Shown here: positions 1 through 6,894 of the stretch, piece by piece | Position numbering within the stretch: position 1 is the first letter of the stretch | Layout: the number at the start of each line of letters is the position of its first letter | NCBI GenBank assembly: GCA_023442845.1 | Contig: JAEZXC010000073.1 | Coordinates: forward strand, 1-16,139 | Origin: Actinomycetes bacterium | GTDB lineage: Bacteria > Actinomycetota > Actinomycetes > Actinomycetales > Demequinaceae | DNA length: 16,139 nucleotides | Direction of reading: 5' to 3' | Notes under the pieces: generated by a model | Seen by the model: the letters and a program-made list of their open reading frames with translations, nothing else | Told to the model about the DNA's origin: nothing | Databases searched by the model: none | Position numbers and translations under genes: made by a program

Positions 1-2
1 AG

Positions 3-758
3 GACAGCCACAAGCGCGCTATCTCAACATTCCTGTCCGACGCCGTCGACCTCAATGACGTTGTCGAGCGTTCCGTACGTCTGCTCAGCCAGTTGACCCG
101 CCAGGTTGCCGTTGTGCAGTACCCCTCACTGCGGGAAAGCGCCGTGCGCCGTGTCGAGTTGGTGCGCATGGCGCCTTCGCGCGCGCTCGCGGTGGTTGTC
201 AGCGCCGACGCTCGCGTGGAGCAAGCGACGGTGCCGGTGCCGGACACGCTGTCCGATGACGAGTTCGAGCAGGTGGCTCGGGAACTCAATGAAGCCGCGA
301 CCGGACACACCCCTGCGCCCCTTGAGCGTGAACTCAATGAATGGTCGCAGCGCTACGCCAACAGCGCGTGGGTGCAAGATCTCGCCGACGCGGTTGTCGG
401 GGCGGCGCGGGGCGGCACCGTGGAGCGGGTGGTCTTTGCTGGCACGGGCAATCTCACGCGCGCGAGCACTGACCTCGACGCCGACGCTGTCGCATCCGTT
501 CTTGATGCGCTCGAGGAACAAGTTGTCCTCTTGCGACTGTTGCATGAAATGGCCGCCGAGGGCCCTGTTGCGGTGCGCATTGGTTCCGAGACGGGTCATG
601 AGGCGCTTGCGGGGACATCGATTGTGGCGGCGGGCTACGGCTCACTCACTCAGCCCGCTTTGCTCGGCGCGCTTGGCCCTACCCGTATGGACTACCCAGG
701 AACGATGGCCGCGGTTCGCGCCGTGGCGCGCTACCTGTCGAAAGTGGTGGAGACGTGA
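3..758 (+). CDS. hrcA: Heat-inducible transcription repressor HrcA, 5'-truncated by the window edge
   Basis: HrcA represses class I heat-shock genes by binding CIRCE operators. The reading frame is open from the first codon of the window (position 3) and reads through the family-typical stretch RAISTFLSDAVDL followed by VRLLSQLTRQVAVVQYPS (about 15-115). A TTG at 93 is an internal codon of this conserved stretch, not the start. About 251 residues are visible; the family is about 340 long, so roughly the first 90 residues, the winged-helix DNA-binding domain, lie outside the window. What is seen is the GAF-like middle and the C-terminal dimerisation part, including the GSETGHEAL-like motif near 583-610. 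The stop overlaps the GTG start of dnaJ by 4 bases (GTGA at 755-758), so the two are likely translationally coupled. The hrcA promoter and any CIRCE element are upstream of the window. Confidence 0.93.
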   Translation, partial: DSHKRAISTFLSDAVDLNDVVERSVRLLSQLTRQVAVVQYPSLRESAVRRVELVRMAPSRALAVVVSADARVEQATVPVPDTLSDDEFEQVARELNEAATGHTPAPLERELNEWSQRYANSAWVQDLADAVVGAARGGTVERVVFAGTGNLTRASTDLDADAVASVLDALEEQVVLLRLLHEMAAEGPVAVRIGSETGHEALAGTSIVAAGYGSLTQPALLGALGPTRMDYPGTMAAVRAVARYLSKVVET

Positions 759-1879
759 AGGACTACTACGCCGTTTTGGGCGTGAACCGCGATGCAAGCG
801 AGGCCGAGATCAAGAAGGCCTACCGCAAGCTCGCCCGCGAGTTGCACCCCGATGTGGCGGGGCCTGAGGCGGAGGATCGCTTCAAGGAAGTGGCAGCCGC
901 CTACGAAGTATTGGGTAACGCCGACAAGCGCGCCTCGTATGACCGCGGCGTCGACCCCCGTTCCTCGGGTGGAGGCATGGGCGGCGGCTTTGGTTTCGAG
1001 GACATCTTTGAGACGTTCTTTGGTGCCGCAACGGGATCGTCGCCGCGCCGGGGGCCCACGTCACGCACGCAACGCGGCGGCGACACATTGGTGGAAGTCG
1101 ACGTCACGCTCGAAGAGGCGGTGTTCGGGGTTCACAAGGAAATCCCCGTCGACATCGCCGAGGTGTGTGGGGCATGTTCTGGCACCTGCTGTGCTCCGGG
1201 GACCCAGCCCACCACGTGTACGCAGTGCAATGGTGCGGGAGTTGTCCAACGCGTCGCGCGGTCGTTGCTCGGCCAAATTATGACGACATCGCCGTGCCCG
1301 AGGTGCGGGGGTTACGGCTCGATCATCGAGACGCCCTGCACGGAATGCTCGGGCCAAGGCCGCACGCGGGAGCGCCGCGCGATTGACGTCGACATTCCCG
1401 CTGGCGTCGAGTCGGGAACCCGCATTCGGATGGCTGGCGCGGGCGACGCCGGGCCTGGTGGCGGCCCTCGGGGCGACCTCTACATCGAGATTCGAGAAAA
1501 GCCCCATAAGAGTTTTGAGCGGCGCGGTGATGACCTGCACTGCACGATCGAACTGCCGATGACAGCGGCGGCACTTGGCACTGTCGCACAGGTCGAGACC
1601 TTCGATGGGCCCCAAGATGTCGATGTGCGGCCCGGCACGCACGCGGGATCGACCATCACGCTCAAGGGCCTCGGCGTTGGGCGTCTGCAACGCCAAGGAC
1701 GTGGCAACCTCTACGTCCATCTCGATATTCAGACGCCAACGGACCTCACAGACGAACAGGCCGAACTGCTCCGCCAACTCGCCACGATGCGCGGCGAAGA
1801 GCGCCCCGAGGCGCGCCTTGCGCCGCTGGGTGGCGGCGTGTTTGCCCGCTTGCGCGATGCCTTCATGGGCCGGGCGTAA
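755..1879 (+). CDS. dnaJ: Chaperone protein DnaJ (type I Hsp40, hrcA-linked)
   Basis: Co-chaperone that stimulates DnaK ATPase and delivers unfolded clients. The 374 residues show the full type I layout: a J domain at about 1-65 with the HPD triad at 31-33, a short Gly/Phe-rich linker at about 71-90, a zinc-finger domain at about 138-203 and the C-terminal substrate-binding domain. The zinc region has four CxxCxGxG-like repeats, starting at Cys138, Cys155, Cys181 and Cys195. The first reads CGACSGTC, so the usual final Gly is Cys145, followed by another Cys. All eight zinc-ligand cysteines are kept. The short Gly/Phe linker and the hrcA linkage fit the second DnaJ (often DnaJ2) of Actinobacteria; the dnaK-linked copy would be elsewhere. 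The GTG start is set by the 4-base overlap with hrcA and a purine-rich GGTGGAGA just upstream. Confidence 0.95.
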   Translation: MKDYYAVLGVNRDASEAEIKKAYRKLARELHPDVAGPEAEDRFKEVAAAYEVLGNADKRASYDRGVDPRSSGGGMGGGFGFEDIFETFFGAATGSSPRRGPTSRTQRGGDTLVEVDVTLEEAVFGVHKEIPVDIAEVCGACSGTCCAPGTQPTTCTQCNGAGVVQRVARSLLGQIMTTSPCPRCGGYGSIIETPCTECSGQGRTRERRAIDVDIPAGVESGTRIRMAGAGDAGPGGGPRGDLYIEIREKPHKSFERRGDDLHCTIELPMTAAALGTVAQVETFDGPQDVDVRPGTHAGSTITLKGLGVGRLQRQGRGNLYVHLDIQTPTDLTDEQAELLRQLATMRGEERPEARLAPLGGGVFARLRDAFMGRA

Positions 1880-1891
1880 GGAGCCGACGCG

Positions 1892-2665
1892 GTGAGCGCC
1901 CCCGTCTTTATTTGTCCGGCAGCGGCCGACGCTGTGGTGGGCGATGTCGTCACGCTCACGGGGGCGGAAGCCCGCCATGCCGGCACGGTGCAGCGGCGCC
2001 GCGAAGGGGAGCGCCTCGACCTCGTCGACGGTGGAGGGCGGCGAGTGAGAGGGCCGATCGTTGCGGTGAGAGACGGCGAACTCGATGTCCGAGTCGACGA
2101 CGCTGCCTGTGATGACGACCCACCGATCACCCTCGTCCAAGCTCTTGCCAAGGCGGGCCGCGATGAGCAAGCAGTTGAGTCTGCCACGGAGCTCGGCGTC
2201 ACGCGCATCATTCCCTGGGCCGCGGAACGGTCGATTGTCCAATGGAGAGGGCCCAAGGCGGATAAGGGCCGCGCGCAGTGGTCGTCCCTTGCGACTGCGG
2301 CAACAAAACAAAGCCGCCGGGCACTCATTCCAGTTGTCGAAGCAGTGCACTCAAGCAAAGAGATCGACGCCGCGATCCGCGACGCGGTCTCGCGCGGCGA
2401 GCGCGTGCTTGTTCTTCATGAAGCGGCGGCCACCCCGTTGTCGTCGCTCACGTGGGCTGATCTGCGTCAACCGGTGTGGTTGATCGTGGGGCCCGAAGGC
2501 GGGATCTCCGACGATGAGGTGGAGCGCTTCACGGCAGCCGGCGCGGAACTCGTGCTCCTCGGTCCTCACGTGCTGCGCGCATCGAGCGCGGGACCGGCCG
2601 CGATTGCGGGGCTCGCGGTGGCGCGCGGGACCTGGGCGCAGGCGCGTCCTACGCTAGGCACATGA
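1892..2665 (+). CDS. rsmE: 16S rRNA m3U1498 methyltransferase RsmE
   Basis: SPOUT-class enzyme that uses S-adenosylmethionine to methylate N3 of U1498 in 16S rRNA. The 257-residue length is normal. An N-terminal PUA-like RNA-binding part (about 1-70, with LTGAEARHAG near 22-31) precedes the SPOUT domain (about 75-245). The latter has the family motifs ATKQSRR (137-143), IVGPEGGIS (198-206) and LGPHVLRASSAG (223-234), which form the trefoil knot and cofactor pocket; the last is the actinobacterial variant of the more common LRTETA. The GTG start at 1892 lies 12 bases after the dnaJ stop, with a TAAGGAG Shine-Dalgarno at 1877-1883 that includes that stop codon. The gene ends in an ATGA overlap with the HIT gene. 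Placement beside dnaJ is common in Gram-positive bacteria. Confidence 0.94.
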   Translation: MSAPVFICPAAADAVVGDVVTLTGAEARHAGTVQRRREGERLDLVDGGGRRVRGPIVAVRDGELDVRVDDAACDDDPPITLVQALAKAGRDEQAVESATELGVTRIIPWAAERSIVQWRGPKADKGRAQWSSLATAATKQSRRALIPVVEAVHSSKEIDAAIRDAVSRGERVLVLHEAAATPLSSLTWADLRQPVWLIVGPEGGISDDEVERFTAAGAELVLLGPHVLRASSAGPAAIAGLAVARGTWAQARPTLGT

Positions 2666-3000
2666 GCGATTGCCTTTTCTGCAAGATCGTTGCCGGAGAC
2701 ATCCCAGCGACGTTGGTGGCCGAGTCTGCGAACGTGATCGCCTTCCGGGACATCGCTCCCAAGGCGCCGCTTCACGTGCTCGTGGTCCCGCGTCAGCATG
2801 TCGCTAACGTGACGGAGGCGGCCGCGCAGATGCCTGAGGTACTGGCGGAGATGGTCGTACTCGCGCAAGAGGTTGCCGACGCCGAATCCGATGGCACGTA
2901 CCGTTTGGTCTTCAACACGGGTGAGAATGCGGGCCAGAGCGTGTTCCACGTGCACGGTCACGTGCTCGGTGGCAAGGCGCTGGAATGGGAGAACGTGTGA
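2662..3000 (+). CDS. HIT family hydrolase (HINT-like)
   Basis: Small histidine-triad protein of 112 residues, expected to hydrolyse nucleoside phosphoramidates or related adenylated compounds. The triad is clear as FHVHGHVLGG, with His96, His98 and His100 as the active-site histidines. The N-terminus CLFCKIVAGDIPA (Cys4, Cys7) matches the zinc-binding CxxC of HINT proteins, and FRDIAPKAPLHVLVVP (28-43) is the conserved core strand region. The ATG start overlaps the rsmE stop by 4 bases (ATGA, 2662-2665), and its own stop overlaps the likely phoH start (GTGA, 2997-3000). The physiological substrate cannot be read from the sequence. The position between rsmE and phoH is a recurring arrangement in Actinobacteria, which suggests co-expression rather than a shared reaction. 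Confidence 0.93.
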   Translation: MSDCLFCKIVAGDIPATLVAESANVIAFRDIAPKAPLHVLVVPRQHVANVTEAAAQMPEVLAEMVVLAQEVADAESDGTYRLVFNTGENAGQSVFHVHGHVLGGKALEWENV

Positions 3001-4058
3001 GTGCTTCCCGAGTCGTCATCGTTGACGATGCGGCGGTGATGCCGGATCTCTTGGGCACGGCGGATTCCGTCATCAAGGAGGTGGAGCGGGCGTTTCCCGG
3101 CGTCGATGTGCTGGTGCGCGGCAATCACATCTCGCTCACGGGTGATGACGCGGAGGTTTCCGCGTGCGCGGCCGCAATCGAGGAGCTGCGGTCGATGCTT
3201 GCCGCAGGCGTGACCCTCACCCCGCAGGTCGCTCGTGAGGCGACCCGCATGCTCCGTGACGCCCGGGAGGCGGTGAGCGCAGCGTCGGACGTATCCACGC
3301 CGGATTCTCGCCCGGCGGCCGTCCTTGCTCGCTCGATCTTGAGCTCACGCGGCCGCACCATTCGTCCAAAAACGGAGGGTCAAGCCGAGTACGTAGCCGC
3401 GATCGAGCATCACACCATCACGTTCGGCATCGGCCCTGCCGGTACCGGCAAGACGTATCTCGCCATGGCGCAGGCGGTTGCCGCGCTGCAAAGCAAGCAG
3501 GTGAGCCGCATCATCTTGACGCGACCCGCGGTCGAGGCTGGCGAACGGCTTGGCTTCTTGCCCGGCACCCTGAGCGAAAAGATCGACCCCTACCTGCGCC
3601 CGCTGTACGACGCGTTGCACGACATGGTGGACCCCGAGTCGATCCCTCGGCTCATCGAGGCTGGCACCATCGAGGTGGCACCCCTGGCCTACATGCGCGG
3701 ACGCACTCTCAACGACGCCTTCATCATTCTCGATGAGGCGCAAAACACCACCCGCGAACAAATGAAGATGTTCCTCACCCGCTTGGGATTCGGCTCCACG
3801 ATGGTCGTGACGGGCGATATCACGCAGGTCGACCTCCCGGGAGGCACCGACTCTGGGCTGCGCGCCGCGCGGGACATTCTGCGCGGCGTTGACGACATTG
3901 GGTTCTGCGAATTGGGCGCGAACGATGTGGTGCGCCACCGCCTTGTCAGCGACATCATCGTCGCTTATGCGAAGGACGAGGCGACACGCTCTTGGCCACG
4001 TCATGAGGGCCAGCAACGGCGCTTCGCCAAGCCGTCCGATCGAGAGGACCGCACATGA
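2997..4058 (+). CDS. PhoH-like P-loop ATPase
   Basis: PhoH-family NTPase, thought to act in RNA metabolism with neighbours such as YbeY; the exact substrate is unsettled. From the chosen start it is 353 residues. The P-loop GPAGTGKT is at about 146-153, the Walker B IILDEAQ at about 243-249, and the sensor-like VVTGDITQVDLP at about 270-281. LTRPAVEAGERLGFLPGTL (about 174-192) is the family signature. The first 100 residues form the KH-like N-terminal part usual for PhoH-like proteins. I chose GTG 2997 over the in-frame ATG 2985 because it gives a 4-base GTGA overlap with the HIT gene and has GGGAGA at 2987-2992 at good spacing; the ATG would put four extra residues in front. The 3' end overlaps ybeY by 4 bases. 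Confidence 0.92.
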   Translation: MSASRVVIVDDAAVMPDLLGTADSVIKEVERAFPGVDVLVRGNHISLTGDDAEVSACAAAIEELRSMLAAGVTLTPQVAREATRMLRDAREAVSAASDVSTPDSRPAAVLARSILSSRGRTIRPKTEGQAEYVAAIEHHTITFGIGPAGTGKTYLAMAQAVAALQSKQVSRIILTRPAVEAGERLGFLPGTLSEKIDPYLRPLYDALHDMVDPESIPRLIEAGTIEVAPLAYMRGRTLNDAFIILDEAQNTTREQMKMFLTRLGFGSTMVVTGDITQVDLPGGTDSGLRAARDILRGVDDIGFCELGANDVVRHRLVSDIIVAYAKDEATRSWPRHEGQQRRFAKPSDREDRT

Positions 4059-4510
4059 TCGAGGTCAATAACGAGACCGACGCCGCGATCGACGAGGCGG
4101 AGTTCGCTCACCTCGGTGCGTTTGTCCTCGAGAAGATGCACGTGGCGCCCGACGCCGAACTTGCCATCCTCTTTGTGGACGAGGCAGCGATGGAAGAGCT
4201 TCACGTCAAGTGGATGGACGAGCCCGGGCCCACCGACGTGCTGAGTTTCCCGATGGATGAGTTGCGGCCGGGGACTCCGGAGCGCCCCACTCCCGCTGGC
4301 TTGCTCGGTGACATTGTCGTGTGCCCCACGGTCGCTGCGCGGCAGGCGCAGACGGCCGGACACTCTGCCGAAGAAGAGATGCTCCTTCTCACGACGCACG
4401 GCATTTTGCATTTGCTTGGCTTCGATCACGCGGAACCGGAAGAAGAGAAGGAAATGTTCGCTCTTCAGCGTCAGCTGCTCCTCACCTTCCTCGCTTCGCG
4501 CGAGTCGTAG
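4055..4510 (+). CDS. ybeY: Endoribonuclease YbeY (rRNA maturation factor)
   Basis: Zinc-dependent single-strand endoribonuclease involved in 16S rRNA 3'-end maturation and late ribosome quality control. The 151-residue protein has the hallmark metal-binding motif HGILHLLGFDH at 115-125, whose three histidines (115, 119, 125) bind zinc, and the conserved TDVLSFPMDE at 60-69. LLGDIVVCP at about 83-91 is also typical. The ATG start sits in an ATGA overlap with phoH, the classic phoH-ybeY coupling, with GAGAGGACCG-type purines just before it (about 4041-4050). Its stop is followed 10 bases later by the GTG of the CBS-domain membrane protein. Together with rsmE upstream and era downstream, three of the genes in this run act on the 30S subunit. 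Confidence 0.95.
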   Translation: MIEVNNETDAAIDEAEFAHLGAFVLEKMHVAPDAELAILFVDEAAMEELHVKWMDEPGPTDVLSFPMDELRPGTPERPTPAGLLGDIVVCPTVAARQAQTAGHSAEEEMLLLTTHGILHLLGFDHAEPEEEKEMFALQRQLLLTFLASRES

Positions 4511-4520
4511 TGGAGCTCGC

Positions 4521-5825
4521 GTGAACGCCAACGCAATTGCCCTGCTCGTATCGATCGGGCTCGCGAGCCTCATTGGTGCAGCCGTCATGCACGCGATCGT
4601 TGCGGCCTTCGAGCAACTGCCACATGTGCGCGAACGTGCGATCGCTGAGGCAGTGCGGCCCGATGGCAAACCCACACGCGCGGCACGGCTTGCACGCGAC
4701 ACCGACGAGACTGCGAACGCGGCGTCGGTGGTCTACGCCTCCCTCGAAGCTGTCGCCTTGGTGTGCTGGAGCATTCTGGCGTGGACGTGGGGGCACGAGT
4801 TGTCCTGGCCCGTATGGGCGGTGGCGCTCGTCACGATGGCCGCCGCGATGGCGTACTCAATCCTCGTGGTCCGCGCGTCGCCTCGCCACATGGGACGCAC
4901 TCACCCGGAGTCAACGGTGCGTGTTCTCGCGCCGCTAGCCGCCACGTTGATCGCGCTGTCGACACCTGTTCGGTTCATCGTTCCCGTGCTCAACAAGCCT
5001 GAGTTGTCTGAGGCTGAAGACCTCGTGGAGCGGGCCCAGGATGCCCTCGAAGATGAGGACGCCGAGCTCTTGCGTGGTGTCGTCAACCTCGGCGACACCC
5101 TGACTCGCGAGGTGATGGTGCCGCGAACCGACATGGTGACGATCGCGACGGGCACGCCGCTGAGTAAAGCGATGGTGCTGTTCATGCGCTCGGGCTTTTC
5201 ACGGGTTCCCGTTATCGGTGACGGCACCGATGACGTTCTCGGCATCGCCTATTTGAAAGACGTCGTGAGGGTGACCTGGGCGAACGCGGGTGGCGCGGAG
5301 CTGGCTGTCGACGAGGTCATGCGCGAGCCGGTATTCGTGCCCGAGTCTGTGCCCGCAGACGACCTCTTGCGCCGCATGCAGTCAGAGGCGTTTCACATGG
5401 CGATCGTGATTGATGAGTACGGCGGCGTTGCAGGCCTTGTCACGATCGAGGATGTCCTCGAAGAGATTGTGGGTGAACTCGTCGACGAGCATGATCGGGC
5501 GGAGCCACAAATCGAGGACCTCGGTGACGGGCGCTTCCGCGTGCCTGCACGGCTCTCGCTGGGCGATCTCGGCGACCTGTTTGACCTCACGATTGAAGAC
5601 GATGACGTCGATACGGCCGCCGGAATCCTTGCCAAAGCATTGGGCAAGGTGCCGCTACCAGGTTCATCGGCAACGACCCACGGGGTGATTCTCACCGCAG
5701 AAAGGGCTGAGGGACGGCGCCGACGCCTCACCTGGCTGGTCGTCGAGCAAGAGCAACCAGAGCCGGCCGACGATGAAGGCTCGGAGTCAAAGCGACGGGG
5801 CCGCAAAGGACAAGACAATGAGTGA
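4521..5825 (+). CDS. CNNM/CorC-type membrane protein with CBS pair (hemolysin-family)
   Basis: Integral membrane protein of 434 residues, of the family often labelled hemolysin or CorC and associated with magnesium or cobalt homeostasis. Layout: a DUF21/CNNM-type membrane part with four hydrophobic segments (about 4-30, 66-90, 95-117, 133-156), a CBS-domain pair (about 195-325) and a C-terminal CorC/HlyC domain (about 328-410). NLGDTLTREVMVPRTDM at about 189-205 marks entry to the first CBS domain, and VIDEYGGVAGLVTIEDVLEEI at about 296-316 the end of the second. The tail after 411 is charged and probably disordered. I chose the GTG at 4521 (GGAG at 4512-4515); the frame is open further upstream but there it shadows ybeY. 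The 3' end overlaps era by 8 bases. The transported ion cannot be told from sequence, so the old hemolysin label should not be taken literally. Confidence 0.9.
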   Translation: MNANAIALLVSIGLASLIGAAVMHAIVAAFEQLPHVRERAIAEAVRPDGKPTRAARLARDTDETANAASVVYASLEAVALVCWSILAWTWGHELSWPVWAVALVTMAAAMAYSILVVRASPRHMGRTHPESTVRVLAPLAATLIALSTPVRFIVPVLNKPELSEAEDLVERAQDALEDEDAELLRGVVNLGDTLTREVMVPRTDMVTIATGTPLSKAMVLFMRSGFSRVPVIGDGTDDVLGIAYLKDVVRVTWANAGGAELAVDEVMREPVFVPESVPADDLLRRMQSEAFHMAIVIDEYGGVAGLVTIEDVLEEIVGELVDEHDRAEPQIEDLGDGRFRVPARLSLGDLGDLFDLTIEDDDVDTAAGILAKALGKVPLPGSSATTHGVILTAERAEGRRRRLTWLVVEQEQPEPADDEGSESKRRGRKGQDNE

Positions 5826-6735
5826 TGCATCTGCGGGCCACCGTTCGGGATTTGCCTGCTTTGTCGGCAGGCCAAACGCGGGAAAGTCGACCCTGATGAA
5901 CGCAATCGTCGGGGAAAAGGTCGCGATCATGTCGTCTCGTCCCCAAACCACGAGGCGCGCCATTCGTGGCATCGTCACTCGCGACGACGCCCAGCTGGTT
6001 GTTGTCGATACGCCCGGCCTGCATCGGCCTCGGACACTGCTTGGCGAGCGTCTCAACGACCTGGTTCGCGAGACCTTTGCTGAAGTCGATGTCATTGGCT
6101 TTTGCCTCCCGGCCGACGAGAAGGTGGGGCCGGGCGACCAATGGATTGCTCGGGAGCTGTCAGAAGCGCGTGCTCCCGTCGTGGCGATTGTCACCAAGGT
6201 GGACAAGGTGGCGCGCGAGCGCGTTGCCGAGCATTTGCTGGCGGTGTCTGAACTGGGGGATTGGGCCGCGATTGTCCCCGTGTCCTCCGTGAAGGGCATC
6301 CAGGTGGATGTGCTTCTTGATGTTCTTGTCGATCACCTTCCTGAAGGCCCGCCGCTGTACCCGACGGGAGCGGTCACCGACGAACCCGAAGAGGTGCGCA
6401 TCGCCGAGTTTGTGCGCGAAGCAGCTCTCGAGGGGGTCCGGGACGAACTACCGCACTCGCTCGCAGTGATCGTCGAGGAGGTCGTGGAATCTGATCAGCC
6501 GGCCCCCGCAGGCAAGCTGCCAATCCTCGAAATCAGGGCACACGTGTTTGTCGAGCGGGATAGTCAGAAGGGCATCATCATCGGCAAGGGCGGGGCGCGC
6601 CTCAAGGAGGTGGGCGCCACTGCGCGCAAAGATATCGAGAGGCTGCTGGGCCGCAAGGTGTTCCTCGATCTGCACGTGAAAGTGGCAAAGGACTGGCAGC
6701 GGGACCCGAAGCAGCTCGGGCGGCTCGGGTTCTAG
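5818..6735 (+). CDS. era: GTPase Era
   Basis: Essential ribosome-associated GTPase that binds the 3' end of 16S rRNA during 30S assembly. The 305 residues show the G1 loop GRPNAGKST at 17-25, switch region RPQTTRRAIRG at 41-51, G3 DTPGLH at 64-69, G4 TKVD at 126-129 and G5-like SSVKG at 156-160. The C-terminal KH domain carries IIGKGGARLKEVG at about 254-266 and the usual ending VFLDLHVKVAKDW (281-293). The ATG at 5818 has AAAGGA at 5805-5810 and begins inside the end of the upstream gene (8-base overlap). An in-frame ATG at 5773 would add 15 residues lying inside the neighbour's tail and is less likely. The next gene, leuA, follows after a 159-base regulatory gap, so era is probably the last gene of the first operon. 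Confidence 0.95.
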   Translation: MSDASAGHRSGFACFVGRPNAGKSTLMNAIVGEKVAIMSSRPQTTRRAIRGIVTRDDAQLVVVDTPGLHRPRTLLGERLNDLVRETFAEVDVIGFCLPADEKVGPGDQWIARELSEARAPVVAIVTKVDKVARERVAEHLLAVSELGDWAAIVPVSSVKGIQVDVLLDVLVDHLPEGPPLYPTGAVTDEPEEVRIAEFVREAALEGVRDELPHSLAVIVEEVVESDQPAPAGKLPILEIRAHVFVERDSQKGIIIGKGGARLKEVGATARKDIERLLGRKVFLDLHVKVAKDWQRDPKQLGRLGF

Positions 6736-6764
6736 CGTTTCTCCCGTCGACGACTGGTGTGCGC

Positions 6765-6770
6765 TAAGGT
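6765..6770 (+). promoter_or_regulatory. Possible -10 element for the leuA leader transcript
   Basis: TAAGGT fits the actinobacterial TANNNT -10 pattern. It ends 6 bases before the leader-peptide ATG (6777), so transcription would start at or next to that ATG and the leader peptide would be translated leaderless. I see no convincing -35 element at the right distance. The same bases include AAGG, which could instead be a Shine-Dalgarno if transcription starts further upstream; the two readings exclude each other. Confidence 0.45.
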
Positions 6771-6776
6771 GGCGAC

Positions 6777-6821
6777 ATGCGTGCACGCTCGCTGCTCCTT
6801 CGCTGCCGCGACGAGGCCTAA
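6777..6821 (+). CDS. leuA leader peptide (14 codons, three consecutive Leu codons)
   Basis: A short frame ATG...TAA encodes MRARSLLLRCRDEA. Three adjacent leucine codons (CTG CTC CTT, 6792-6800) lie just upstream of leuA, the first enzyme of leucine synthesis. The run of the pathway's own product amino acid at this spot is the mark of a ribosome-mediated attenuator. Its TAA stop (6819-6821) lies inside the loop of the downstream stem, and its last codons form the left arm, so ribosome position would decide which RNA fold forms. Leader peptides upstream of leuA are known in Actinobacteria. The alternative, a chance short ORF, is unlikely given the Leu run and the overlapping structure, but no expression evidence is available here. 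Confidence 0.78.
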   Translation: MRARSLLLRCRDEA

Positions 6822-6870
6822 CCAGGCCGGATCCTCGTCGCGGTGGTTGGTGTGTCGGCCCACAGCCACC
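6802..6870 (+). promoter_or_regulatory. leuA leader RNA: stem, pseudoknot and competing hairpin
   Basis: Three pairings can be read directly. Stem A is a perfect 11-bp pairing of 6806-6816 with 6833-6843, extendable outward by four pairs (three of them G-U) to 6802 and 6847. Pseudoknot P pairs the loop, 6818-6824, with 6844-6850 (7 pairs, one G-U), directly abutting stem A as in an H-type pseudoknot. Hairpin B pairs 6842-6849 with 6863-6870 (8 pairs, one G-U) and competes with P and with the outer part of A. A small hairpin GGCCT-AACC-AGGCC (6815-6828) also competes with A. A ribosome stalled on the Leu codons would cover part of the left arm of A. No U-run follows any stem, so control may act on leuA translation or through non-canonical termination rather than a classic intrinsic terminator. 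Confidence 0.65.
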
Positions 6871-6894
6871 TAGCAAGCGACAAGGACTTATCTC

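Noticed and set aside
1061..2350. 429-codon minus-strand frame opposite dnaJ and rsmE
   Set aside because: No motif or plausible start; spans two well-supported plus-strand genes and their junction.
3833..3844. Perfect 12-bp palindrome CCTCCCGGGAGG
   Set aside because: It encodes the conserved DLPGG of the PhoH family, so the symmetry follows from codon use in a coding region.
4257..4520. Upstream in-frame extension of the CBS membrane protein
   Set aside because: It overlaps ybeY in another frame and lacks membrane or family character; the GTG at 4521 has a ribosome site and begins directly before the first helix.
5773..5817. Upstream ATG for era
   Set aside because: The extra residues are the out-of-frame copy of the neighbour's charged tail; ATG 5818 has AAAGGA at proper spacing and starts near the conserved GTPase domain.
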